A stretch of 64,000 nt of DNA from Pseudomonas sp. BGr12 (GCF_030272895.1 NZ_JALRNF010000034.1:12713-76712); one strand, 5' to 3'. Counted from the stretch's first letter, positions 51,332 through 62,476 are shown. Notes: generated by a model not told the origin, from the letters alone. Made by a program: numbers and translations.

Positions 51332-51570
51332 GGCGCCAGCCTTCCTTGCAGTTCGGCGTGGTTATCGTCATCACGCGGCGCCCCGACGGCGCGGGCCTGC
51401 TCGAAAACACCATGGTTCAGGTACGCTGCCTGGGTTGCGCGCAAGGCACTGTCAGTGGCCTGCAAGGCGCGCAGTTGCAAACCAGCAGCGGCAAACAGGC
51501 CCACGCCCAGCAATGCCATCGCCAGCAGTACTTCGATCAGGGTCATGCCCTGTTGTCGCCAGCCATCCAT
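51328..51570 (-). CDS. pilV: Short minor pilin PilV
   Basis: Only 80 residues: leader MDGWRQQG, then MTLIEVLLAMALLGVGLFAA, helix QLRALQATDSALRATQAAYL and a short tail. ATG at 51570 has GGAGG upstream. PilV proteins are usually 110-180 residues, so the C-terminal globular domain is reduced. First gene of the minus-strand minor pilin operon. Confidence 0.82.
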   Translation of the reverse strand: MDGWRQQGMTLIEVLLAMALLGVGLFAAAGLQLRALQATDSALRATQAAYLNHGVFEQARAVGAPRDDDNHAELQGRLAP

Positions 51571-51678
51571 GGCCAACCTCCCGAGACTTTTCCACAGGCC
51601 CTGGCCAATTGCGCCGACTGGACGTCGCAAGCCAAGGCCTCGAACCTATAGCGAAGCACTTCCAGGGAGGAATGCACG

Positions 51679-52191
51679 GTGAAGCAACAGGGCGTAACAC
51701 TGATACAAATCTTGTTCGCGACGGCGCTGTTAGGGGTGTTGGTTCAGCTAGGTATCCCGGCCTACAGCACGATGACCGAAGGACTACACAGGCAAGCGGC
51801 GGCCAGGGATCTCGCCCAGGCGTTGCGCACAGCGCGCAGCGAAGCGTTGCTGAGGAACACCGGAGTGCGCCTGCAGGCACTGGATGGGGATTGGAGTAAT
51901 GGCTGGCGGATGACCCTGGAACAGGACACCCCGCAATTGCTGCATGAATGGCGCCGGGAAAAGCGCGCGGCCATTGTCGGAAACCAACCGGTGGCCCGGC
52001 AGGTGCGTTTCAACGGGCTGGGTGTCCCTCTGCTGGAGGGAGGCGGTTTCCAGGCCGGGACGCTGCATGTTTGCCAGCGTCCCGAAGCGCTCAGTCACTA
52101 CCAGGTGGTGCTGTCGGCCAGCGGCAGGATCAGCTTGCGCGAAGACCTGATGACGCACCCGCTGTGCGCGGCGGCGCCTTCAGCTCACTGA
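51679..52191 (+). CDS. FimT/GspH-type minor pseudopilin
   Basis: A 170-residue pseudopilin: leader MKQQG, then [20 protein letters not shown], and a GspH domain ([39 protein letters not shown]) with a Cys pair (HVCQRP, HPLCAAA). The residue at position 5 after cleavage is Gln rather than the conserved Glu. GTG start with GGAGG upstream. It is transcribed away from pilV and convergent with ispH, overlapping its 3' end by 12 bases. Confidence 0.82.
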   Translation: MKQQGVTLIQILFATALLGVLVQLGIPAYSTMTEGLHRQAAARDLAQALRTARSEALLRNTGVRLQALDGDWSNGWRMTLEQDTPQLLHEWRREKRAAIVGNQPVARQVRFNGLGVPLLEGGGFQAGTLHVCQRPEALSHYQVVLSASGRISLREDLMTHPLCAAAPSAH

Positions 52192-53127
52192 GCGGACGCG
52201 CAGCTCCTTGGGCATCGAGAAGGTGATGTTCTCTTCACGTCCATCGAGCTCTTCGGCACCGGTCGCGCCCCATTCGCGCAGTTGCTGGATCACGCCACGC
52301 ACCAGCACTTCCGGCGCCGAGGCACCGGCGGTGATGCCGATACGCTCGACACCGTCGAACCAGCTCTTCTGCAGATCTTCGGCACCGTCGATCAGGTAGG
52401 CCGGGGTCGCCATGCGCTCGGCCAGCTCACGCAGGCGGTTGGAGTTGGAGCTGTTCGGGCTGCCGACCACCAACACCACATCGCACTCGTCAGCCAGTTG
52501 CTTGACCGCATCCTGGCGGTTCTGGGTGGCGTAGCAGATGTCGTCCTTGCGCGGCCCGCCGATATCCGGGAAACGCGCCCGCAGGGCATCGATCACCCGG
52601 CTGGTGTCGTCCATCGACAGGGTAGTCTGGGTTACGAAGGCCAGGCGCTGCGGATCGCGCACCTGCAGGGCAGCGACATCTTTCTCGTCTTCGACCAGGT
52701 AGATGGAGCCTCCATTGCTGGCGTCATACTGCCCCATGGTGCCTTCCACTTCCGGGTGACCGGCGTGGCCGATGAGGATGCATTCCTTGCCGTCGCGGCT
52801 GTACTTGGCCACTTCGATATGGACCTTGGTGACCAGCGGACAGGTGGCGTCGAACACCTTCAGGCCACGACCGGCGGCTTCCTGGCGTACGGCCTGGGAG
52901 ACGCCATGGGCGCTGAAGATGACGATGACATCGTCCGGCACCTGGTCGAGTTCCTCGACGAAGATGGCGCCACGGTTGCGCAGGTCCTCGACCACGAACT
53001 TGTTGTGCACCACTTCGTGGCGCACATAGATCGGCGGGCCGAAGACTTCCAGCGCGCGGTTGACGATCTCGATCGCCCGGTCCACGCCCGCGCAGAAACC
53101 ACGGGGGTTGGCGAGTTTGATTTGCAT
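52180..53127 (-). CDS. ispH: 4-hydroxy-3-methylbut-2-enyl diphosphate reductase
   Basis: A 315-residue iron-sulfur enzyme, last step of the MEP isoprenoid pathway (HMBPP to IPP and DMAPP). The three cluster cysteines are present: Cys12 in [13 protein letters not shown], one in [12 protein letters not shown], one in [14 protein letters not shown] at 53127 (MQIKLANP) is the standard start. Last gene of ribF-ileS-lspA-fkpB-ispH. Confidence 0.97.
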   Translation of the reverse strand: MQIKLANPRGFCAGVDRAIEIVNRALEVFGPPIYVRHEVVHNKFVVEDLRNRGAIFVEELDQVPDDVIVIFSAHGVSQAVRQEAAGRGLKVFDATCPLVTKVHIEVAKYSRDGKECILIGHAGHPEVEGTMGQYDASNGGSIYLVEDEKDVAALQVRDPQRLAFVTQTTLSMDDTSRVIDALRARFPDIGGPRKDDICYATQNRQDAVKQLADECDVVLVVGSPNSSNSNRLRELAERMATPAYLIDGAEDLQKSWFDGVERIGITAGASAPEVLVRGVIQQLREWGATGAEELDGREENITFSMPKELRVRSVS

Positions 53128-53141
53128 GCTCGGCTCCGGAC

Positions 53142-53579
53142 TCAAAGTGCCGTGACTTCGAGGATTTCCACCTCGAAGTTCAGGGTCTTGCCGGCCAGCG
53201 GGTGGTTGAAGTCGATGGTCACCTGGGCGTCATCGAAAGCCTTGACCACACCTGGCAGCTCGGCATTGGCAGCGTCGTTGAAAATGACCAGCAGCCCTTC
53301 GGACAGCTCCATGTCGTTGAACTGCGCCCGCGGCATGATTTGCACATTCTGCGGGTTGGGCTGGCCGAAGGCGTTTTCCGGCGCGACGATGACGGTGCGC
53401 TTGTCGCCGGCCTTGAAGCCGAAGAGCGCCGCCTCGAAGCCTGGCAACAGGTTGCCATCACCGACCTTGAACACCGCCGGTGCCTTGTCGAAGGTGCTGT
53501 CGACGGTATCGCCGTTTTCCAGGTGCAGGGCGAAGTGCAGCTTCACTTCGGTGTTCTGGCCGATACGGGTCTCAGTCAT
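53142..53579 (-). CDS. fkpB: FKBP-type peptidyl-prolyl isomerase, SlpA-like
   Basis: A 145-residue SlyD/SlpA-type [44 protein letters not shown], then the insert-in-flap domain ([20 protein letters not shown]) and [20 protein letters not shown]. It lacks SlyD's metal-binding His-rich tail. Conserved between lspA and ispH. Confidence 0.94.
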   Translation of the reverse strand: MTETRIGQNTEVKLHFALHLENGDTVDSTFDKAPAVFKVGDGNLLPGFEAALFGFKAGDKRTVIVAPENAFGQPNPQNVQIMPRAQFNDMELSEGLLVIFNDAANAELPGVVKAFDDAQVTIDFNHPLAGKTLNFEVEILEVTAL

Positions 53580-54087
53580 GGACGGGTTCTCCGGACTTTT
53601 TACTCTTGAACATGTCCAGCGCCAGCATCACCGCACCCACGGTAATGGCGCTGTCGGCCAGGTTGAAGGCCGGGAAATACCAGCGGTTCTGCCAGTGCAC
53701 CAGGATGAAGTCGACGACGTGGCCCAGCACGATGCGGTCATACAGGTTGCCCAGGGCACCGCCGAGCACCAGCGCCAGCGCGATCGCCAGCCACGTCTCG
53801 CCACGCCCCAGGCGCTTGAGCCAGACCACCAGCACGGCACTGACCACCAGGGCGATCAGGGCGAACAACCAGCGCTGCCAGCCGGAACTGTCGGCCAGGA
53901 AGCTGAAGGCGGCGCCGGTGTTGTAGGCCAGGGTCCAGCTGAAGTAGTCAGGGATGACCACGATCTGCTGGTACAGGCTCAGCGCGCCTTCGAAGTAGAC
54001 CTTGCTGGCCTGGTCGAGGACCAGGACCAGCAGGCTCAGCCAGAGCCAGCCGAGGCGCCCGAAGCGCCCCGTAGCAGGGTTAGGCAT
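53572..54087 (-). CDS. lspA: Lipoprotein signal peptidase II
   Basis: A 171-residue inner-membrane aspartic protease with four helices. The catalytic aspartates are in [16 protein letters not shown] and [12 protein letters not shown] at 54087 ([10 protein letters not shown]) is chosen; stop overlaps fkpB by eight bases, and its start overlaps the 3' end of ileS by eight bases. It processes the bacterial lipoproteins, including BamD in this window. Confidence 0.96.
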   Translation of the reverse strand: MPNPATGRFGRLGWLWLSLLVLVLDQASKVYFEGALSLYQQIVVIPDYFSWTLAYNTGAAFSFLADSSGWQRWLFALIALVVSAVLVVWLKRLGRGETWLAIALALVLGGALGNLYDRIVLGHVVDFILVHWQNRWYFPAFNLADSAITVGAVMLALDMFKSKKSGEPVHD

Positions 54088-56911
54088 AGTGACGCACCTC
54101 GCCGTTGCCGCTGATGTTGTCGGCGCAACGGGCACAGATTTCCGGATGCTCCGGATTCACGCCGACGTCGGCGCGGAAGTGCCAGCAGCGACCGCACTTG
54201 GCATGACCGGACTTGACCACTTTCAACTTCAGGCCAGGTACTTCGGTCTCGACCGCGTCAGCCGGTGCCTGCACGAACGGTGCAACGCTGGCGGCCGAGG
54301 TGATCAGCACGAAGCGCAGCTCGTCGCCCAGTTTGTCCAGGTCGGCGCTCAGGGCGTCGTCGGCGAACAGGGTGACTTCGGCTTGCAGGTTGCCACCGAT
54401 GGCCTTGGCCGAACGCTGGTTCTCCAGTTCCTTGTTGACCGCCGCCTTGGCCGCCATGACGCGGTCCCAGTAGGCGCGGCCCAGCTCGAAGCCTTCAGGC
54501 AGCTCGCTCAGGCCCTGGTACCAGGTGTTGAGCATGACCGATTCGTTGCGCTCGCCCGGCAGGTACTGCCACAGTTCGTCGGCGGTGAAGGCCAGGATCG
54601 GCGCGATCCAGCGCACCAGCGCCTCGCTGATGTGGTACAGCGCGGTCTGGCAGGAACGGCGGGCAACACTGTTGGCGCCGGTGGTGTACTGGCGGTCCTT
54701 GATGATGTCCAGGTAGAAGCCACCCAGCTCCTGCACGCAGAAGTTGTGGACCTTCGAGTAGACGTTCCAGAAACGGTATTCGCCGTAGTGCTCTTCCAGT
54801 TCGCGCTGCAGCAGCAGGGTACGGTCGACCGCCCAGCGGTCCAGCGCCAGCATGTCTTCGTTGGCCAGCAGGTCGCGGGCCGGGTCGAAGCCGGTCAGGT
54901 TGGAAAGCAGGAAGCGCGCGGTGTTGCGGATCCGCCGGTAGGCGTCGGCGCTGCGCTGCAGGATCTGCTCGGAAACTGCCATCTCGCCGGAGTAGTCGGT
55001 GGCCGAGACCCACAGGCGCAGAATGTCGGCACCCAGGGTGTCGTTGACCTTCTGCGGCTCGATGGTGTTACCCAGCGACTTGGACATCTTGCGGCCGTTC
55101 TCGTCGACGGTGAAACCGTGAGTCAGCAGCTCGCGGTACGGCGCATGGTTGTCGATGGCGCAGCCGGTCAGCAGCGAGGAATGGAACCAGCCGCGGTGCT
55201 GGTCGGAACCTTCCAGGTACAGGTCGGCGCGCGGGCCGGTCTCGTGGCCGATATTGTGCGAGCCACGCAGTACGTGCCAGTGGGTGGTACCGGAGTCGAA
55301 CCAGACGTCGAGGGTATCGGCAATCTTGTCGTACTGGCCGGCTTCGTCACCGAGCAGTTCGGCAGCGTCCATCTTGAACCAGGCTTCGATACCTTCCTGC
55401 TCGACGCGCTTGGCCACTACTTCCATCAGCTCGACGGTGCGCGGGTGCAGCTCGCCGGTCTGTTTGTTGAGGAAGAACGGAATTGGTACGCCCCAGTTAC
55501 GCTGGCGCGAAATGCACCAGTCGGGACGGTTGGCGATCATCGCGTGCAGGCGCGCCTGGCCCCAGGCCGGGACGAACTTGGTTTCTTCGATGGCCTTGAC
55601 CGCGCGCTTGCGCAGGGTCTCGCCGTTGTCGGGCTGCTTGTCCATGCCGACGAACCACTGCGCGGTGGCGCGGTAGATCAGCGGGGTCTTGTGGCGCCAG
55701 CAGTGCATGTAGCTGTGGCTGATGGTTTCGGTGTGCAGCAGCGCACCGACTTCCGACAGCTTGTCGACGATGGCCGGGTTGGCTTTCCAGATGAACTGGC
55801 CGCCGAAGAACTCCAGCGACGGCACGTACACGCCGTTGCTCTGCACCGGGGTGAGGATATCGTCGTTGACCATGCCGTAGCGCTTGCAGGTGACGAAGTC
55901 GTCTTCACCGTAGGCAGGTGCGGAGTGAACCACGCCGGTACCGGCGCCCAACTCGACGTAGTCGGCCAGGTACACCGGCGACAGGCGATCGTAGAACGGG
56001 TGACGGAAATTGATCAGTTCCAGGGCCGAGCCCGGTGCGGTGGCGATCACCGAACCTTCCAGCGCATAGCGCTTGAGGCAGGATTCGACCAGCTCTTCAG
56101 CCAGCACCAGCAGTTTGTCGCCAGTGTCGACCAGGGCGTACTTGAACTCCGGGTGGATGTTCAGCGCCTGGTTGGCCGGAATGGTCCACGGGGTGGTGGT
56201 CCAGATCACGATGGACGCAGGCTTGGCCAGCGACGCCAGGCCGAATGCGGCGGCCAGCTTGTCCTCGTCGACCGCCTGGAAGGCGACGTCGATGGTCTGG
56301 GATTTCTTGTCGGCGTATTCGACTTCGGCCTCGGCCAGGGCCGAACCGCAATCGAAGCACCAGTTCACGGGCTTCAGGCCCTTGAACACGAAGCCGTGCT
56401 TGACCATCTCGGCCAGGGCGCGGATTTCACCGGCCTCGTTGGCGAAGTTCATGGTCTTGTAGGGGTTGTCCCAGTCGCCCAGCACACCCAGGCGGATGAA
56501 CTCGGTCTTCTGCCCTTCGATCTGCTCGGCGGCGTAGGCGCGGCACAGTTCGCGGGTCTGGTCGGCGCTCAGGTGCTTGCCGTGGGTCACTTCGACCTTG
56601 TGCTCGATCGGCAGGCCGTGGCAGTCCCAGCCCGGTACATAAGGGGCGTCGAAGCCGGACAGGGTCTTGGAGCGGACAATCATGTCCTTGAGAATCTTGT
56701 TCAGCGCATGACCGATGTGGATCTTGCCGTTGGCGTAGGGCGGGCCGTCGTGCAGCACGAACTTCGGACGATCCTTGCCAATTTCGCGCAGCTTCTGGTA
56801 CAGGCCAATGCTGTCCCAGCGCTGCAGGATCTGCGGTTCGCGCTGTGGCAGGCCGGCCTTCATCGGGAAGGCTGTGTCCGGAAGGTTTAGCGTGGCTTTA
56901 TAGTCGGTCAT
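54080..56911 (-). CDS. ileS: Isoleucyl-tRNA synthetase
   Basis: A 943-residue class I synthetase. HIGH motif in [21 protein letters not shown] motif in [10 protein letters not shown], the CP1 editing domain (about 190-400), and a C-terminal zinc ribbon ([12 protein letters not shown]... ICARCADN). ATG at 56911 ([11 protein letters not shown]) is the start; overlaps ribF by ATGA. This is the eubacterial, mupirocin-sensitive type by its zinc-ribbon C-terminus. Confidence 0.97.
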   Translation of the reverse strand: MTDYKATLNLPDTAFPMKAGLPQREPQILQRWDSIGLYQKLREIGKDRPKFVLHDGPPYANGKIHIGHALNKILKDMIVRSKTLSGFDAPYVPGWDCHGLPIEHKVEVTHGKHLSADQTRELCRAYAAEQIEGQKTEFIRLGVLGDWDNPYKTMNFANEAGEIRALAEMVKHGFVFKGLKPVNWCFDCGSALAEAEVEYADKKSQTIDVAFQAVDEDKLAAAFGLASLAKPASIVIWTTTPWTIPANQALNIHPEFKYALVDTGDKLLVLAEELVESCLKRYALEGSVIATAPGSALELINFRHPFYDRLSPVYLADYVELGAGTGVVHSAPAYGEDDFVTCKRYGMVNDDILTPVQSNGVYVPSLEFFGGQFIWKANPAIVDKLSEVGALLHTETISHSYMHCWRHKTPLIYRATAQWFVGMDKQPDNGETLRKRAVKAIEETKFVPAWGQARLHAMIANRPDWCISRQRNWGVPIPFFLNKQTGELHPRTVELMEVVAKRVEQEGIEAWFKMDAAELLGDEAGQYDKIADTLDVWFDSGTTHWHVLRGSHNIGHETGPRADLYLEGSDQHRGWFHSSLLTGCAIDNHAPYRELLTHGFTVDENGRKMSKSLGNTIEPQKVNDTLGADILRLWVSATDYSGEMAVSEQILQRSADAYRRIRNTARFLLSNLTGFDPARDLLANEDMLALDRWAVDRTLLLQRELEEHYGEYRFWNVYSKVHNFCVQELGGFYLDIIKDRQYTTGANSVARRSCQTALYHISEALVRWIAPILAFTADELWQYLPGERNESVMLNTWYQGLSELPEGFELGRAYWDRVMAAKAAVNKELENQRSAKAIGGNLQAEVTLFADDALSADLDKLGDELRFVLITSAASVAPFVQAPADAVETEVPGLKLKVVKSGHAKCGRCWHFRADVGVNPEHPEICARCADNISGNGEVRHYA

Positions 56912-57858
56912 TTCAGGCTCTTCGTTAGCGGTTGAGCGTGCCAATGGGCACGTGCGGCGGCGATATCCGCATCGATCGCCGACTTCAGCGCCTCCAGGGA
57001 GGCGAAACGCTGCTCTTCACGCAGCTTGTGGTGGAACTCCACCGTCAGGCGCCGGCCATAGAGATCGCCGGCAAAGTCCAGGAGATGCACTTCCAGGTGG
57101 GCACTGCCATCACCGGAAACGGTAGGCCGCACGCCGATGTTGGCGACACCCGGCCAGGCCTTGCCATCGAGTTCGACGCTGACCAGGTAGACACCGGTCA
57201 GGGGCACGCGATGACGCTTGAGTTGTATGTTGGCGGTCGGCGTGCCCAGCTGGCGCGCCAACTTCTGCCCGTGCAGCACCCGACCGCTGATGCGGAACGG
57301 ACGCCCCAGCAGGCGCTCGGCCAGGGCGAAATCGGCCTTGGCCAGGGCCTGGCGCACTTGCGTGCTGCTGACCCGCAGGCTATCGAGCTCGACCGTTTGC
57401 GCGGCCTCGACGGTGAACCCCTGGCTCAGCCCGACCTGCTGGAGAAACTCGAAGTCGCCGACCCGGTCGCAACCGAAGCGGAAATCGTCACCGACTTCCA
57501 GGTGTTTCACGCCCAGGCCGTCGACCAGGATGGTGTCGACGAACTCGGCGGCACTGAGTTTGCTCAGGCGCTGGTTGAACGACAGGCACAACACCCGGTC
57601 CACGCCTTCGGCCGCCAGCAGGGCGACCTTGTCGCGCAGGCGGGCCAGACGCGCCGGCGCGGTGTCGGGGGCGAAGTATTCGCGCGGTTGTGGCTCGAAA
57701 ATCACCACGCAGCTGGGTACGCCCAGCTCTGCCGCACGCTCACGCAGGCGCGCCAGGATTGCCTGGTGGCCACGGTGAACACCGTCGAAGTTGCCAATAG
57801 TGGCGACACAGCCCCGGTGCTGGGGGCGCAGGTTGTGAAGGCCTCGAACCAGCTGCAT
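56908..57858 (-). CDS. ribF: Bifunctional riboflavin kinase / FMN adenylyltransferase
   Basis: A 316-residue enzyme making FMN and FAD. FMN adenylyltransferase domain (about 15-180: [42 protein letters not shown]) followed by the riboflavin kinase domain (about 185-310: [24 protein letters not shown]). ATG at 57858 (MQLVRGLHN) is preferred over the ATG at 57876 because the likely start of transcription is near 57881. First gene of its operon. Confidence 0.96.
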   Translation of the reverse strand: MQLVRGLHNLRPQHRGCVATIGNFDGVHRGHQAILARLRERAAELGVPSCVVIFEPQPREYFAPDTAPARLARLRDKVALLAAEGVDRVLCLSFNQRLSKLSAAEFVDTILVDGLGVKHLEVGDDFRFGCDRVGDFEFLQQVGLSQGFTVEAAQTVELDSLRVSSTQVRQALAKADFALAERLLGRPFRISGRVLHGQKLARQLGTPTANIQLKRHRVPLTGVYLVSVELDGKAWPGVANIGVRPTVSGDGSAHLEVHLLDFAGDLYGRRLTVEFHHKLREEQRFASLEALKSAIDADIAAARAHWHAQPLTKSLK

Positions 57859-57887
57859 AACGCGCTTCTTGCTCATAAAGTGGTCGA

Positions 57888-57893
57888 TTATAA
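57888..57893 (-). promoter_or_regulatory. -10 hexamer of the ribF operon
   Basis: A perfect TATAAT on the minus strand lies 30 bases before the ribF ATG, with no good -35 seventeen bases upstream (GTCACC). It argues for a short leader and for the 57858 start. Confidence 0.5.
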
Positions 57894-57976
57894 CCACACC
57901 CGGGCGCTGGTGACAGGCAGCAGCGTAACCCCGTGGTGCGGAACCGATAAAACCGACGTCCGGGCGTGCCCGCGAC

Positions 57977-59515
57977 TCAATGCAACGCCTTGCGGGCAAA
58001 GTCGCGGGGGCGGAAGCCGAACACGAACAAACTGCCGAAATACGTCACCACACCGGCCAGGATCAGCGCGCCCAGGCGCAGGAAGCGCTCAAGCATCTGC
58101 CCTTGCTCCCAGGCCGGCATGTAGTGCATTCCCACCAGCAGCACCGCCGACATCAACACCACCGCCAGCACCAGCTTGAGCAGGAACCGGGTCCAGCCCG
58201 GCTGGGGCTGGAACAGTTGCTGCTGGCGCAGCTTCCAGTACAACAAGCCGGCATTCAGGCAGGCGCCAAGGCTGATGGCCAGGGCCAGGCCGGCGTGCTG
58301 CAAGTGGGTGATGAACAGCAGGTTGAACACCTGGGTGCAGACCAGGGTGAATACGGCGATTTTAACCGGAGTACGAATGTTCTGCTGGGCATAGAAGCCT
58401 GGTGCCAGCACCTTGACCAGAATGATCGCCAGCAGGCCTACCGAATAGGCGATCAGGGCGCGCTGGGTCATGGCGGCGTCGTGGGCGGTGAACTTGCCGT
58501 ACTGGAACAAGGCCACGGTCAGCGGTTCGGCGAGGATCGCCATGGCCAGGGTGCAAGGCAGCACCAGCAGGAAACACAGGCGCAGGCCCCAGTCGAGGAT
58601 CCGCGAATACTCATGACGGTCGCGGTTGGCGTAGGTCTTGGCCAGGGTCGGCAGCAGGATGGTGCCCAGGGCCACGCCCAGCACCCCGGATGGCAACTCC
58701 ATCAGACGGTCGGCGTAGTACATCCAGGATACCGAGCCTGCCACCAGGAACGAGGCGAAAATGGTGTTGATGATCAGCGATATCTGACTGACCGAGACGC
58801 CGAGGATGGCCGGCAGCATCTGCTTGAGCACACGCCATACGCCGGAATCGCGAAGGTTCAGGCGCGGCAGCACCAGCATGCCGATCTTCTTCAGGTGCGG
58901 CAGTTGGTACAGCAGCTGAGCCAGGCCACCGGCCAGCACGCCCCAGGCCAGGGCCATGATCGGCGGATCGAAATACGGCGTCAGGAACAGGGTGAAGCCG
59001 ATCATCGCCACATTCAGCAGGGTCGGCACGAAGGCCGGCACCGAAAAACGGTTCCAGGTGTTGAGGATGGCGCCGGCCAGCGACGACAGCGAGATCAGCA
59101 ATATATAAGGAAAGGTGACACGCAGCAGGGCGGTGGTGAGCTCGTACTTCTCGGCGCTGTCGACAAAGCCGGGGGCGGTTACCCACACCACCCAGGGGGC
59201 GGCCAGGATGCCCAGGGCGGTGACCAGGGCCAGGGCCAGGGTCAGCAAGCCGCTGACATAGGCGATGAAGGTGCGTGTCGCCTCATCGCCCTGCTGGGTC
59301 TTGTACTCGGCCAGGATCGGCACGAACGCCTGGGAAAACGCGCCCTCGGCGAAGATCCGCCGCAGCAGGTTGGGCAGTTTGAAGGCAATGAAGAAGGCGT
59401 CGGTGGCGATGCCGGCGCCAAACACCCGCGCCAGGATGGTGTCGCGCACAAAGCCCAGCACCCGTGAAACCATGGTGATGGAACTGACGGCGGCCAGGGA
59501 TTTCAGAAGATTCAT
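57977..59515 (-). CDS. murJ: Lipid II flippase MurJ
   Basis: A 512-residue membrane protein with 14 helices that flips lipid II to the outer leaflet for peptidoglycan synthesis. N-terminal MATE-like motif ([20 protein letters not shown]), [20 protein letters not shown] with conserved Arg residues, and [16 protein letters not shown] at 59515 ([10 protein letters not shown]). Upstream of ribF, same strand; divergent from rpsT, an order widely conserved in Pseudomonas. Confidence 0.96.
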   Translation of the reverse strand: MNLLKSLAAVSSITMVSRVLGFVRDTILARVFGAGIATDAFFIAFKLPNLLRRIFAEGAFSQAFVPILAEYKTQQGDEATRTFIAYVSGLLTLALALVTALGILAAPWVVWVTAPGFVDSAEKYELTTALLRVTFPYILLISLSSLAGAILNTWNRFSVPAFVPTLLNVAMIGFTLFLTPYFDPPIMALAWGVLAGGLAQLLYQLPHLKKIGMLVLPRLNLRDSGVWRVLKQMLPAILGVSVSQISLIINTIFASFLVAGSVSWMYYADRLMELPSGVLGVALGTILLPTLAKTYANRDRHEYSRILDWGLRLCFLLVLPCTLAMAILAEPLTVALFQYGKFTAHDAAMTQRALIAYSVGLLAIILVKVLAPGFYAQQNIRTPVKIAVFTLVCTQVFNLLFITHLQHAGLALAISLGACLNAGLLYWKLRQQQLFQPQPGWTRFLLKLVLAVVLMSAVLLVGMHYMPAWEQGQMLERFLRLGALILAGVVTYFGSLFVFGFRPRDFARKALH

Positions 59516-59686
59516 CGAAAGTTTTTCACGCCAGAAGATAAAGGGCTGTGCCGCAACGCACGCAGTTGTGCGATACTCCGCGCCGCAACGCAAGCAGAGC
59601 AAAGCTCCCGAGTTTACAGGTCGTACCGCAGAAGGGAATCTCTCCCTTGTTCAGAACAACCACTCAGCGGAACCGAGCAAGTGCCC

Positions 59687-59715
59687 TTGACAACCGATCA
59701 ACTCATCGGCATGAT
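59687..59715 (+). promoter_or_regulatory. Promoter of rpsT
   Basis: TTGACA, 17 bases, CATGAT, about 50 bases upstream of the rpsT start. The -35 is perfect; the -10 matches at four of six positions. Confidence 0.65.
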
Positions 59716-59765
59716 TCGCGGCCTATTTTGTTTGCTATTTACCAAGTCTTTCGAGGAGCTCGACG

Positions 59766-60044
59766 GTGGCCAACTCACCTTCCGCCAAAAAACGTGCAAA
59801 ACAGGCTGAGAAGCGTCGCAGCCACAACGCCAGCCTGCGTTCCATGGTTCGTACCTACATCAAGAATGTAGTTAAAGCCATCGACGCAAAAGACGCCGAA
59901 AAAGCGCAAGCTGCTTACATCCTGGCTGTTCCAGTTATCGACCGTATGGCCGATAAAGGCATCATCCACAAGAACAAGGCTGCTCGCCATAAAGGCCGTC
60001 TGAATGGCCACATCAAGGCGCTGAAAGAAGCTGCAGCTGCCTAA
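59766..60044 (+). CDS. rpsT: 30S ribosomal protein S20
   Basis: A 92-residue basic helical protein ([60 protein letters not shown]). GTG start with GAGGAG upstream. A non-AUG start is also known for E. coli rpsT (UUG), where it limits translation. Confidence 0.98.
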   Translation: MANSPSAKKRAKQAEKRRSHNASLRSMVRTYIKNVVKAIDAKDAEKAQAAYILAVPVIDRMADKGIIHKNKAARHKGRLNGHIKALKEAAAA

Positions 60045-60057
60045 GCGACACGCTTGT

Positions 60058-60087
60058 TAAAAAACCGACCTCAGGGTCGGTTTTTTA
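60058..60087 (+). terminator. Terminator of rpsT
   Basis: AAAACCGACC and GGTCGGTTTT pair over ten bases around TCAG, with flanking A and T runs. Confidence 0.93.
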
Positions 60088-60118
60088 TTGCCTGCGATTT
60101 GGCTTGTGCTGGCAAAAC

Positions 60119-60167
60119 ATCGCGGGGCAAGCCCGCTCCTACCATAGGAGCGGGCTTGCCCCGCGAT
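60119..60167. repeat. Tail-to-tail REP pair with 3-base loop
   Basis: ATCGCGGGGCAAGCCCGCTC plus CTA, then CCA, then the exact inverse. Orientation is opposite to the other doublets (outward-facing), with almost no spacer, so it forms a 23-bp hairpin. It separates rpsT from the PqiB-like gene and ends nine bases before the latter's stop. Confidence 0.9.
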
Positions 60168-60175
60168 CGTTTACA

Positions 60176-62476
60176 TCACTTGCCGATCTGAATCTTCGGC
60201 GCCCACTGCAGCCATTCAGGCTCTGCCTCATCGAACAAGGCAAAGGTCTGCTGGGGCCTGGCTGGATTACCCATGTTCTCGCCTTCCGGCGTCGCGAAGG
60301 CAATACCGCCCTCGATCAGGGTTTCCAGCGACTCGGTACGCACGGTCGCGCCCTTGAACAGACCGAAGTCGAAGCCGAAGCCACTGCTGTTCCAGAAACG
60401 GCTGCCACCACGCACCAGCGCGGCATAGCGCGGTTCGATCAGGATGCGGATCAACACCCGGTCTGCCGTCTGGCCAAGCTCGAAGCCCGTCACCTTGCCT
60501 ACTGGAATTTCCCGGTAGGTGACCGGTACACCCGGCTTGATCGATCCACGGCGCGGGGCACTGAGCACCAGCGCAAGGCCTGGTTCACGGGCCGAGAAAT
60601 CCGGTGCCTGGGCCAATGCGGTGAAGTTGCGCTGCGGGCCGAGGTTTTTCACCGCTGGCTGGACTTCCAGGTACTGGCCTGTCACCAGGGTTTCCAGGTT
60701 GGCCGTCTTGACGATACCCAGGGCAGGCTTGACCACCCAGAACTGCGTGCCTTCACGGGCGATGCGCTCCGGCACCTCGGTAATACGCGCCTTGAGCACC
60801 ACCGCCTGCAGATCATCGGTCAGATCGACCTGCTCGACCTTGCCGATATCCAGCCCCTTGAAGCGAACAGGCGTACCGACCTTGAGGCCGTCCGCGCGCT
60901 CGACGCGAATGGTCACGGTGGTGCCACTGCGATTGGCGTCTTCCTGGCTCTCATGCAGGCGGAAACTCGGGATGCGACGCTTGAGCGGCACGTTCGGGGT
61001 CGGTGTATCGAAAGCGATACCGCCGGCCATCAGGCTCTGCAGCGACTCGCTCTTGATCTGGATACCCGAGAGACCACCGGTGAGGGTGATACCGCTGGCA
61101 TTCCAGAAGCGTGTCGAGCCGTTGACCAGGCCGGCGTACTCTTTCTCGATGTGCACACCGATCAACAGGCGTTTGCTCTTCTTGGAGAACTGGTAGCTCT
61201 GCACGGTACCGACCTTGACCTGGCGATAGAGAATCGGGCTGCCGACCTCCAGCGAGCCGAGGTTGTCGCTGAACAGCACCAGGTGCAGCCCCGGCGCCTT
61301 GAGGTCCAGCGGCGGTGCCTTGGGCCGCGCCTCGAACTCGCGCTGTGGCGAAGCGCCCTTGTCTCCCGGGCGGATGGCGATGTAGTTACCTTTGACCAGG
61401 GCCTCCAGGCCAGTAATACCTGCCAGCGAGATGGACGGCTTGACCACCCAGAACTGCGTACCTTCCACCAGATAATCTTCGGCCAGCGGGTCGAGGGTCA
61501 GCTCGGCCATGGCGCTGGTCAGGTCGCCGTCGACCTTCAGGGCCTTCAACGAGCCGACCTGGATACCTTTGTACATGACCGGCGTACGCCCGGCCTGCAG
61601 ACCTTCGAAGTCGCCCAGCTTGACCTTGACGCGGATGCCTGCCTGGGCATCGTCGAAGTCCTCATAGAGGCGGAATGGCAGGCCAGGATCGGTCGGCGGG
61701 CTGTCCTTGCGGTGCTCGGGTGTGGCAAAGGCGATACCGCCGGCAACGATGCTGGACAGCGACTCGCTGCGCACCTTGACCCCGGTGAGGTCGGCATCGA
61801 TGCTGACGCCACTGGCGTTCCAGAAGCGCGTGTGTTTGCGCACCAGGCTGGTGTAGGCCGGCTCGATGAAGACCTTGATCTCCACCGTTGCCTGGTCTTC
61901 GGCCAAGCGATAGCTTTTCACCCGACCCACCTGGATCTGCTTATAGAACACCGGGCTGTCGCGATTGAGCGAGCCGAGGCGGTCAGCCTTGAGCGTCAGG
62001 TGCAAGCCAGGTTCGGTATCCGAGAGCGGAGGCGCCTCGGCCAGCGCCTTGAAGCGCTTGGTCGGCTCGCCCTCACCCGGGCTCACCGCAATGTAGTTAC
62101 CGGATACCAGGGTTTCCAGACCGGTGATACCGGCAAGGCTGACACTCGGCTTGACCAGCCAGAACCGGGTGCCGGTGTTCATGTGAGGCTCGGCCTCCTT
62201 GTTCATTTCGATGGTGGCGATCACACCGGTGTTGCTGCCCTTGGCATCCAGCACCAGCTCCTTCACCTTGCCCACCGACATGCCCTTGTAGACCACCTCG
62301 GTCTTGTTGGCGACGATGCCCTCTCCACTTTCAAAGCGAACCTGGATATTCACCCCGGACTCGCGGTAAGCCTGCCAGCCAAGCCAGCCACCAATGACCA
62401 GGGCGATCAGAGGCAATATCCATATAGCCGACCAGTTCGAAGCTGGGCGGGTTTTAGCCGTAGGCAAATCACTCAT
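60176..62476 (-). CDS. PqiB/LetB-like intermembrane transport protein with six MCE domains
   Basis: A protein of about 766 residues: one N-terminal membrane helix (SAIWILPLIALVIGGWLGWQ) followed by six MCE/MlaD repeats, each with the core pattern seen in VVYKGMSVGKVKEL, VFYKQIQVGRVKSY, VMYKGIQVGSLKAL, ILYRQVKVGTVQSY, VRFKGLDIGKVEQV and VTYREIPVGKVTGF. E. coli PqiB has three and LetB (YebT) seven, so this is an intermediate form. Such proteins form periplasmic tubes that move lipids between membranes. ATG at 62476 is chosen; ATG at 62485 is also possible. It overlaps the second PqiA-like gene. Confidence 0.88.
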   Translation of the reverse strand: MSDLPTAKTRPASNWSAIWILPLIALVIGGWLGWQAYRESGVNIQVRFESGEGIVANKTEVVYKGMSVGKVKELVLDAKGSNTGVIATIEMNKEAEPHMNTGTRFWLVKPSVSLAGITGLETLVSGNYIAVSPGEGEPTKRFKALAEAPPLSDTEPGLHLTLKADRLGSLNRDSPVFYKQIQVGRVKSYRLAEDQATVEIKVFIEPAYTSLVRKHTRFWNASGVSIDADLTGVKVRSESLSSIVAGGIAFATPEHRKDSPPTDPGLPFRLYEDFDDAQAGIRVKVKLGDFEGLQAGRTPVMYKGIQVGSLKALKVDGDLTSAMAELTLDPLAEDYLVEGTQFWVVKPSISLAGITGLEALVKGNYIAIRPGDKGASPQREFEARPKAPPLDLKAPGLHLVLFSDNLGSLEVGSPILYRQVKVGTVQSYQFSKKSKRLLIGVHIEKEYAGLVNGSTRFWNASGITLTGGLSGIQIKSESLQSLMAGGIAFDTPTPNVPLKRRIPSFRLHESQEDANRSGTTVTIRVERADGLKVGTPVRFKGLDIGKVEQVDLTDDLQAVVLKARITEVPERIAREGTQFWVVKPALGIVKTANLETLVTGQYLEVQPAVKNLGPQRNFTALAQAPDFSAREPGLALVLSAPRRGSIKPGVPVTYREIPVGKVTGFELGQTADRVLIRILIEPRYAALVRGGSRFWNSSGFGFDFGLFKGATVRTESLETLIEGGIAFATPEGENMGNPARPQQTFALFDEAEPEWLQWAPKIQIGK

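Noticed and set aside
54002..56890. 962-codon plus-strand frame opposite ileS
   Set aside because: Shadow of ileS; HIGH and KMSKS motifs are on the minus strand.
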